This document shows, piece by piece, positions 6,824-12,322 of a DNA stretch of 12,322 nt. Each line of letters starts with the position of its first letter. Position 1 is the stretch's first letter. Origin of the DNA: Bacteroidales bacterium UBA1237 (GTDB lineage Bacteria > Bacteroidota > Bacteroidia > Bacteroidales > UBA932). The notes beneath the pieces are model-generated. The model was not told where the DNA came from and ran no database searches. It worked only from the letters and a program-made list of their open reading frames with translations. The position numbers and the translations under genes were made by a program. The stretch covers positions 1 through 12,322 of the forward strand of contig DBWN01000085.1 of NCBI GenBank assembly GCA_002308935.1, read 5' to 3'.

Positions 6824-8107
6824 TTAGTGTATATCTTCCAATGTTCTGGCACTCTCGCAAAGGTTCCGGTAGAACTTCCGGAAGTCACTCCATCTGTAAT
6901 AGGGATAAAGGTCTCCTGGCAGGGGAAGCGTCACCTCGCGTCCGCACAGGAGCGCCTTGACAAGGATTTCAGCACCAGGTTTCCTGCTTTTGTAGAAAAT
7001 CAGTTGGATATTTCCGGCCATACAGGTGTTGTAGTTCTGATACACGTACTTGAAATCGTCCGGATCGGCTGGGACCGTCAGAGAGCCGTCAAGGCCCAGG
7101 AGGATGTTGAGCGGACCCAGATAAGAATCGTGCCCGAAACGCAGATCCGCGATTTCAGAACTTCTGCCGGAAATCACCGCATCCGCCCTGTCCAGGATGT
7201 CCTCGACGATAGGAACCGCTATATAGCGTTTTGACCAGTAATGACGATAGGCGCCTGCGTTTGACAACTCCCACCGGCTGAAAATTTCATCCGGAGAATA
7301 GGGTTCCCCCATCATACCCTCATGCCCGATGCTGGGAAGGGAGGTATAGAAAGTGCTCATCGTAGACTGAATTCCCGTTGCTTCCATTTCGCCCAACGTC
7401 CCTTCCTTGAAGAACATATTCACGAACGGCTGTTTCCTGGCGGCAGGGCTGGTGGAAACGGAGGGCTCGCCCGATACGGGGAAAGGTTCCGGATCGCAGG
7501 TCCATTGCCGGGGATTGTCTTTTGAATCCGGGACGACAGCTCCGAGCGTCTCTCTGGAAGCCCTCTGAAAAATATCCAGTTTGCTGTTCAGTCCGGCCAA
7601 AGACTGGCAGAAGGCCGCCATGCTGACGATGCATCGGCCCTCAAGGGAGGAGAACGCTTCTACGTGTCCGCCTTTCTTGAATATCGCGGGGAAAGAATCG
7701 TACATCGTTTTTGCGACGCGCACGTGCTGGTCATATCCCAAAGGTGTCAGTTCCGTGACTCTGGCGGTCAGTTCCGGAAGGATGGAAGAAAATTGCCGAT
7801 AGAATGTCTCCCCGGCTTCCGTGAGAATCCCTTTGGTGTGCGCCTCAGTCATAAGCGAGTCTATGCGCTTATATAAAGAAGTCTCCCAATAATATCGGGA
7901 TCCATGACGGCCGTAATGACTGATGTAAAACGGCTTGTACCCTTTGGGTGAAGGGGTTTGCCTGTAGGTTTCGGCAGGATAAGGAAAATCATTGCCGTAT
8001 GACCTCTGCGGATTCGCAAAGACTTCCTCGCGGACATCAGCTCTCTGCCCCCAGACAAGCAGGAACGGAAAGAGCAATAATACGATCAGTAAAATCTTTT
8101 TCTTCAT
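6824..8107 (-). CDS. Secreted histidine acid phosphatase, MINPP/phytase-like
   Basis: This encodes 427 residues. A hydrophobic signal peptide (KKKILLIVLLLFPFLLVWG, cut near Gly20-Gln21) with no lipobox Cys predicts a periplasmic or secreted enzyme. The catalytic RHG motif SHYGRHGSRYYW gives His68 as the nucleophile, with Arg67 and Arg71 as phosphate ligands. SSLEGRCIVSM (about 153-163) supplies a further Arg (158). RFGHDSYLGPL gives His326-Asp327, the proton-donor HD motif. These define clade 2 of the histidine phosphatase superfamily, which includes phytases and multiple inositol-polyphosphate phosphatases; the length is similar to Bacteroides MINPP enzymes. The late NIQLIFYKSRK and YYRWSDFRKFY segments are, as I recall them, typical of Bacteroidota members. 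It is the first gene of the operon with the SusC/SusD pair, so it may dephosphorylate the ligand or the imported product. Whether it acts on phytate, sugar phosphates or phosphoesters on glycans cannot be read here. A -7 element ends 4 bases before ATG 8107. Confidence 0.92.
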   Translation of the reverse strand: MKKKILLIVLLLFPFLLVWGQRADVREEVFANPQRSYGNDFPYPAETYRQTPSPKGYKPFYISHYGRHGSRYYWETSLYKRIDSLMTEAHTKGILTEAGETFYRQFSSILPELTARVTELTPLGYDQHVRVAKTMYDSFPAIFKKGGHVEAFSSLEGRCIVSMAAFCQSLAGLNSKLDIFQRASRETLGAVVPDSKDNPRQWTCDPEPFPVSGEPSVSTSPAARKQPFVNMFFKEGTLGEMEATGIQSTMSTFYTSLPSIGHEGMMGEPYSPDEIFSRWELSNAGAYRHYWSKRYIAVPIVEDILDRADAVISGRSSEIADLRFGHDSYLGPLNILLGLDGSLTVPADPDDFKYVYQNYNTCMAGNIQLIFYKSRKPGAEILVKALLCGREVTLPLPGDLYPYYRWSDFRKFYRNLCESARTLEDIH

Positions 8108-8111
8108 GTCG

Positions 8112-8119
8112 CAAAATTA
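8112..8119 (-). promoter_or_regulatory. Candidate -7 element (TAATTTTG) of the phosphatase-SusC-SusD operon
   Basis: On the minus strand TAATTTTG matches TAnnTTTG exactly. Only four bases (CGAC) separate it from ATG 8107, so transcription would start at or next to the start codon and the mRNA would be leaderless or nearly so. A TTG lies 14 bases upstream, too close for a normal -33 element, so an activator such as the divergent HTCS may be needed. Confidence 0.55.
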
Positions 8120-8184
8120 TCCAACACCCATGTCAACGATGGTAAATTATGTTGCAAACTGGTGCCATCCACGTCTCATTTTGT

Positions 8185-8192
8185 TATATTTG
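8185..8192 (+). promoter_or_regulatory. Candidate -7 element (TATATTTG) of the HTCS gene
   Basis: TATATTTG is an exact TAnnTTTG match. It is separated by four bases (AAGC) from ATG 8197, again implying a leaderless transcript. A poor -33 candidate (GGTG, 8161-8164) is 20 bases upstream. Confidence 0.55.
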
Positions 8193-8196
8193 AAGC

Positions 8197-11100
8197 ATGA
8201 AACGCCTGTTACCAAGCCTTGTCGCTGTATTATTCCTGTTGATTTGCACATCTGTGGATGGCGCGGAGTTTCGTCGTCTGACCATAAACGACGGCCTGTC
8301 CGACAACAGCATATACGTAGTATTCAAGGACTCACGAGGTTTTCTGTGGATAGGCACACACGTAGGGCTCAACCGTTATGACGGTTTCCGCTTCAAGCAT
8401 TTCTTTGAAGGGCCGGATGCGATTCCTGACAATTCCATCAATGACATCTTCGAAGATTCTGAGGGACACCTTTGGATCCATACGCCTCTGGGATACTCCT
8501 ATATGGACCTTGCCGATGAGCGTGTAATCCAGGATCCTTCCCCTTGGTTGGCGAGCCACGGGATCACGGATAGAATCGAAATCATGAAGGTCGATGCCCT
8601 CGGTGACATATGGGCTGTGTACGGTTCTACCTTATATAAAATAGACCTCCGCTCGGACAAGACCGAATCGTGGACCATTGAAGGCAAACCCGCCGATATC
8701 CGAACTACCGACCTGATCTTCTCTGAGGATGAAATCACTGTCTGCTGCTTCGACGGACGCATCATCCGCATCGACCCTGCCACGATGACGGTCTCATCAG
8801 TGGAGTCCGATATCACTCCGGGAACTGATCAGCTGGACCACAACTACCGACTTTTCAAAGACTCCGCTGGCCTGGAAATCATTTACACGGGAGAAGTCTC
8901 CTGGACCCACAATACCGTCACCGGCGAATGGAAGTCACACAGTCTGTTGATCAAAGACGTAACGTCCGACGCCTCGGGGCGCGTCTGGATCGCCACAGAC
9001 CATGACGGTCTGCTGACTTACATCCCCGGAGAAGACACTGATGGCATCTTCAATCATGAACAGTCATCCGAAACTCCCTTCATAGGCGAATGCATCCAGT
9101 GCGTTTACTGCGACAACAACGGCGTAATGTGGCTCGGTACCTACAAGAGCGGGCTGAGCTTCATTTACGACGGCAAAAACACATTCGCCCTCACACCTCT
9201 TGAGGATGTCACCACAGTCGTGGAAGACAACTCCGGAATAATCTGGTGCGGCACCGACGGGAATGGTATTATCCGCTATGATCCTGAAACCGGGATGCGT
9301 ACAGATCTCCGGCTGGATCAGAACAAGCTGCTTTCCGATATCATGGTGAGCAGCACGCTTGCCCCTGACGGCTCCCTCTGGTTCGGGGCTTTCCGTGGAG
9401 GTCTTACTCATTTCAGTGGCGGCAAATGGACTTCCTACCACACGTCCTCAAGCAACCTGGCAAGCAATGACATCTGGGATATCAAATGTACCAAGGATGG
9501 AACAGTCTACATCGGTACCCTCGGGGCAGGTCTCCAGGTAATGGACATCACCTCGGGCGACTCGGAAATCTACAATCATGAAAACAGCCCGCTGAGGGAA
9601 GACCACGTCAGTTCGCTTTGCTTTTCCGGAAACGGGCTCCTTTACATCGGGCACGCCAAAGGTGTCGACGTGTTCGATCCGGGAACCAAGGCCATCAAGG
9701 CGATCGGAGCTGAACAACTGGATGAATTGCACGTCAGGGATATCTTCATTGACTCCAGAGGCCTTCTTTGGATTGCCTCCAACAAGGGCATCCACGCCTA
9801 TGACATCTCCTCCGAAAAGACATATTCGGTCGATATCCGTGGAAACTCCACCAATTTCCAAACCATTTCCGTTGTCGAAGACTCCCTGGGCGCTCTTTGG
9901 GTATGCTCCAACAATCTGCTCTCACTCATTCAGGTGAATTCCAAAGACGATGGATGGGAGTTCTTCGCCACATCCTACGGAACTGACGAAGGCGTGCCGG
10001 ATGTCCTGTTCAACAAGAACTCGATTGTCAGCCTCAGAAACGGCGACATCCTGGCCGGTTGTCAACTGGGGTTCGTAAGAATTGTTCCAAAGGACATCAT
10101 CCAGGACCAGGACTCCACTTATGTCATTTTCAGCGGTATAGTCCTGCCGGAGGGAGAGAAAAACGTGAATCCCCACATGGTGCTCTCCTGGAAACAGCGC
10201 TCCTTCATCATCAATCTGGCATCTTCCGCTACCGGAAAGCCCGGCCAACCGAGATTCATTTTCAGTACGGACGGGAGCCAATGGACCCCTACACCGGACG
10301 GCATGCCTGCGGTGCAGTTCGCCAATGCTAAATCCGGAAGAATGAAACTGGATGTCGCCATTGCCGATGCAGAAGGAAACGCTTCCGGTCCTGTAAGCAG
10401 CTTAGACATCACCGTCCGTCCGCCTTGGTACAGAAGCACTCTGGCTATCCTCCTCTATTCCCTCTTGCTGCTCGGATTCCTGTCCGTTCTCTACCGGATA
10501 AGCCAGAAGCGCAGAAAAGAAAGGGAAGAGAAGGCGATTTCCGAAATGAAGCAAAACTTCTTCATCAATATCAGCCACGAGCTCCGTACCCCTCTCTCCC
10601 TCATCCTCTCTCCACTTTCCGAGGCTATCGGAAAGGAACAAGACGCGCAGATAAAGGGTAATCTGAACATCGCCAAAAGGAATGCCCGCAAACTGTTGGA
10701 CATGGTGAACCAGATGCTGGACCTCAGAAGCCTGATGATGAATGCACAAAGCGTCCATTTATCCAAAGCGGACCTCGTAGAAACGGTCCGAACTTCCGTA
10801 GGACAGTTCCTTGCCTTGAAGGAAAAGGGCATCACTCTGACCTTCCGCACCTCGAAAGACCATATTGAAATGTTGTATGACGAGGACAAGATATCGAAAG
10901 TGGTGACCAACCTCTTGAGCAATGCAATCAAATATACCGATAACGGCGGAAGGGTGAATGTGGACCTCTCTTTGGATGGCAATGACGCCATCATCAAAGT
11001 AGCCGATAATGGCAAGGGAATCCCTGACAAGGAGAAGCCGCATCTGTTCGACCGTTTCTGGCAAGGAGAAGGCTCTGCAAACAAGGGCGGGAGCGGAATC

Positions 11101-12048
11101 GGGCTCAACATCGTCCAGGAATATGTCCGTATGCACGAAGGACGGGTGGAGGTTTCTGACACCCCTGGAGGTGGCGCTACATTTACGGTAATCATTCCTG
11201 CAAAAGAATGCAACGCCTCAGGAGAGGGATTCGTCAAAAGTTCTCTGTGCCAGAAAGATACTCCTGCAGACATCGACACAGCCCAGCCCGCTGCCAGAAG
11301 AATCAACCTGCTGCTTGTAGATGATAGCGAAGACTTCCTGGATTATCTGTCCTCCGTCCTCTCTTCCGAATATAACGTAATCACGGCCACTGACGGGCAG
11401 ACCGCACTGGAAAAAATGGAAACCCATCGTCCTGACATCGTGCTCTCAGATGTGATGATGCCCAATATGGACGGTAATGAACTCTGCCAAAGGATCAAAG
11501 CCAATCCGGCGACGACCCATATCCCCGTCGTTATGCTGACGGCGAGGCTCACCGACGAAAACGAGAAGAAAAGCCGCGATTGCGGGGCGGATGACTACTT
11601 CACCAAGCCTTTCGACATCAAGGTTCTCCAGGATCATATAGCCATACTGGTCTCCCGGACCGGTATCGACACCTCCGGCAAATTGAAGGCCCGCATCGAG
11701 GAAAGGAACGTGGTATCAGTGGACCGCAAATTCGTTGACAAAGTGACGGCCTTTATCGAAGAGAACATCGTCGAAAGCGAATTGAGCGTAGAGCAGATGG
11801 CCGAAGCTATGGGAATGTCGAGAGCCAATCTCTATCGTCGTATGGTCTCCGCCACCGGCAGTACGCCTTCGGAATTCATCAAGATCGTGAGGCTCCGCCA
11901 TGCTGAAAGACTGCTGATTCAAGGGGGGCTTACTGTCTCGGAAATCTGCTACGAAGTCGGCTTTACTTCGCCGCGCTATTTCAGCAAGTGTTACAAGGAA
12001 CTTTACGGATACCTTCCTTCAGAAGCCAAGAGAGGAAACTCGAAGTAG
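8197..12048 (+). CDS. Hybrid two-component system (HTCS) sensor-regulator
   Basis: This encodes 1283 residues. It is a one-protein two-component system that senses a ligand in the periplasm and regulates transcription in the cytoplasm. Order: signal peptide about 1-23; Reg_prop beta-propeller repeats up to about 630 (for example LWIGTHVGLNRYDG, MWLGTYKSGLSF, IWCGTDGNGIIRYDP, LWFGAFRGGLTHF, LWIASNKGIHAYD); a Y_Y_Y-like domain about 660-742; a membrane helix about 747-766 followed by basic residues; a HisKA domain with His794 in NISHELRTP; an HATPase_c domain with N909, DNGKGIPD (937-944) and GSGIGLN (965-971); a receiver about 1036-1150 with D1042, D1043, phospho-acceptor D1085, T1115 and K1137; and an AraC-type HTH at about 1190-1280. 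All key residues are present, so it should be active. It is divergent from the phosphatase-SusC-SusD operon, the usual arrangement for an HTCS and its target. The early signal peptide fixes the start at ATG 8197 although the promoter element is only 4 bases away. Confidence 0.96.
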   Translation: MKRLLPSLVAVLFLLICTSVDGAEFRRLTINDGLSDNSIYVVFKDSRGFLWIGTHVGLNRYDGFRFKHFFEGPDAIPDNSINDIFEDSEGHLWIHTPLGYSYMDLADERVIQDPSPWLASHGITDRIEIMKVDALGDIWAVYGSTLYKIDLRSDKTESWTIEGKPADIRTTDLIFSEDEITVCCFDGRIIRIDPATMTVSSVESDITPGTDQLDHNYRLFKDSAGLEIIYTGEVSWTHNTVTGEWKSHSLLIKDVTSDASGRVWIATDHDGLLTYIPGEDTDGIFNHEQSSETPFIGECIQCVYCDNNGVMWLGTYKSGLSFIYDGKNTFALTPLEDVTTVVEDNSGIIWCGTDGNGIIRYDPETGMRTDLRLDQNKLLSDIMVSSTLAPDGSLWFGAFRGGLTHFSGGKWTSYHTSSSNLASNDIWDIKCTKDGTVYIGTLGAGLQVMDITSGDSEIYNHENSPLREDHVSSLCFSGNGLLYIGHAKGVDVFDPGTKAIKAIGAEQLDELHVRDIFIDSRGLLWIASNKGIHAYDISSEKTYSVDIRGNSTNFQTISVVEDSLGALWVCSNNLLSLIQVNSKDDGWEFFATSYGTDEGVPDVLFNKNSIVSLRNGDILAGCQLGFVRIVPKDIIQDQDSTYVIFSGIVLPEGEKNVNPHMVLSWKQRSFIINLASSATGKPGQPRFIFSTDGSQWTPTPDGMPAVQFANAKSGRMKLDVAIADAEGNASGPVSSLDITVRPPWYRSTLAILLYSLLLLGFLSVLYRISQKRRKEREEKAISEMKQNFFINISHELRTPLSLILSPLSEAIGKEQDAQIKGNLNIAKRNARKLLDMVNQMLDLRSLMMNAQSVHLSKADLVETVRTSVGQFLALKEKGITLTFRTSKDHIEMLYDEDKISKVVTNLLSNAIKYTDNGGRVNVDLSLDGNDAIIKVADNGKGIPDKEKPHLFDRFWQGEGSANKGGSGIGLNIVQEYVRMHEGRVEVSDTPGGGATFTVIIPAKECNASGEGFVKSSLCQKDTPADIDTAQPAARRINLLLVDDSEDFLDYLSSVLSSEYNVITATDGQTALEKMETHRPDIVLSDVMMPNMDGNELCQRIKANPATTHIPVVMLTARLTDENEKKSRDCGADDYFTKPFDIKVLQDHIAILVSRTGIDTSGKLKARIEERNVVSVDRKFVDKVTAFIEENIVESELSVEQMAEAMGMSRANLYRRMVSATGSTPSEFIKIVRLRHAERLLIQGGLTVSEICYEVGFTSPRYFSKCYKELYGYLPSEAKRGNSK

Positions 12049-12095
12049 CTTTCATCAAAAAGCAGAAGATTCAAGTTGTACCGCTCATGATAAGT

Positions 12096-12131
12096 GGAAA
12101 TCAACAAGAATTGCTTATTTCCTGTTTTTTT
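12096..12131 (+). terminator. Probable intrinsic terminator of the HTCS gene
   Basis: The stem GGAAAT (12096-12101) / ATTTCC (12117-12122), with an inner AAG/CTT pairing (12106-12108 and 12114-12116), is followed by TG and seven T residues (12125-12131). It lies 48 bases after the HTCS stop. The stem is AT-rich, but the U-tract is strong. The tract runs directly into the next promoter element. Confidence 0.6.
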
Positions 12132-12138
12132 ATTTTTG
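12131..12138 (+). promoter_or_regulatory. Candidate -7 element (TATTTTTG) for the downstream lipoprotein gene
   Basis: TATTTTTG matches TAnnTTTG. A TTG at 12111-12113 lies 17 bases upstream, an acceptable -33 spacing. Transcription would start near 12143-12146, leaving a leader of roughly 70 bases before ATG 12213. T-rich sequence here makes a chance match more likely than at the other sites. Confidence 0.4.
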
Positions 12139-12212
12139 ATTTTGTACTTCGGTGAGATGTACCGGAACTGATCTAACCTCCACATATAAGTAACGGATAA
12201 ACAGATATTTAT

Positions 12213-12322
12213 ATGAAAACAACTGCTAGAGCAATAACTCTTTTCATTCTCCTTTTGGCGATGTTTTCGTGTTCCAAGGAGTTCACCGGAGAAAAGCTTA
12301 CCAAAGAAGAAGCCATTGAACT
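12213..12322 (+). CDS. N-terminal part of a lipoprotein, cut by the right window edge
   Basis: Thirty-six codons are visible from ATG 12213. The product begins MKTTARAITLFILLLAMFSC, a lipoprotein signal with Cys20 preceded by Met-Phe-Ser, then continues SKEFTGEKLTKEEAIE. Too little is present to name a family. The mature protein should be attached to the outer or inner membrane. It follows the HTCS gene on the same strand after a terminator and its own promoter-like element. It may therefore open a second operon under the same regulator, or be unrelated. Confidence 0.8.
   Translation, partial: MKTTARAITLFILLLAMFSCSKEFTGEKLTKEEAIE

Larger units (their letters stand above)
8108..8196. promoter_or_regulatory. 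Divergent regulatory region between the operon and the HTCS gene
   Basis: This 89-base spacer must hold the control sites for both directions. Besides the two -7 elements it contains a short interrupted inverted repeat, GATGG (8138-8142) and CCATC (8165-8169), flanking AT-rich sequence. This is a possible but weak candidate for the binding site of the HTCS AraC-type domain. No other gene fits in this space. Confidence 0.4.

Noticed and set aside
10491..11306. 271-codon open frame on the minus strand inside the HTCS gene
   Set aside because: Antisense to the conserved HisKA/HATPase domains; its low-complexity Ser/Leu-rich translation is a shadow.
12003..12185. 60-codon minus-strand open frame after the HTCS gene
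   Set aside because: It is antisense to the HTCS end and the terminator, is Lys/Asn-rich from AT-rich intergenic DNA, and has no family resemblance.
1..12322. CRISPR arrays, tRNA or rRNA genes, riboswitches
   Set aside because: No regularly spaced repeats, cloverleaf-like segments or recognisable rRNA sequence were seen; the intergenic spaces are short and explained by promoters, terminators and the transposase relic.

Overview
The window looks like a chromosomal piece of a Bacteroidota genome, most likely order Bacteroidales. The evidence is a SusC/SusD outer-membrane pair, a hybrid two-component system (HTCS) regulator that fuses sensor, kinase, receiver and AraC domains, octamers of the form TAnnTTTG (the Bacteroidota -7 promoter element) in front of several genes, and a lack of clear Shine-Dalgarno sequences. 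I cannot name the species.

Left part (1-1847). A short, weakly supported ORF runs off the left edge on the minus strand, divergent from a stand-alone P-loop ATPase of the ATPase_2 type with a C-terminal winged-helix-like region (261-1337, plus). The ATPase is followed by an intrinsic terminator (1383-1425). Next comes a decayed C-terminal piece of an IS4-superfamily (IS1634-like) transposase on the minus strand (about 1440-1750), with a frameshift and an apparent internal deletion. A long nested hairpin at 1785-1825 probably ends the operon that arrives from the right.

Central part (1848-8107, minus strand). Three tightly packed genes are transcribed leftward: a secreted histidine acid phosphatase (MINPP/phytase-like clade, with RHG and HD motifs), a SusC-like TonB-dependent transporter, and a SusD-like surface lipoprotein. 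The gaps are 21 and 14 bases, so this is almost certainly one operon. No glycoside hydrolase or polysaccharide lyase is visible.

Right part (8197-12322, plus strand). A full-length HTCS regulator is divergent from the operon across only 89 bases. Its kinase, receiver and AraC domains look intact. After its terminator a new promoter-like element precedes the start of another lipoprotein gene, which is cut by the window edge.

Reading of the locus: the HTCS probably senses a periplasmic ligand and activates the divergent phosphatase-SusC-SusD operon, and perhaps the downstream lipoprotein gene. Because the phosphatase is promoter-proximal, the imported nutrient may be a phosphorylated molecule (inositol phosphate, phosphorylated glycan or similar). 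That substrate is inference. Both divergent genes carry a -7 element exactly 4 bases before their start codons, which suggests leaderless transcripts.
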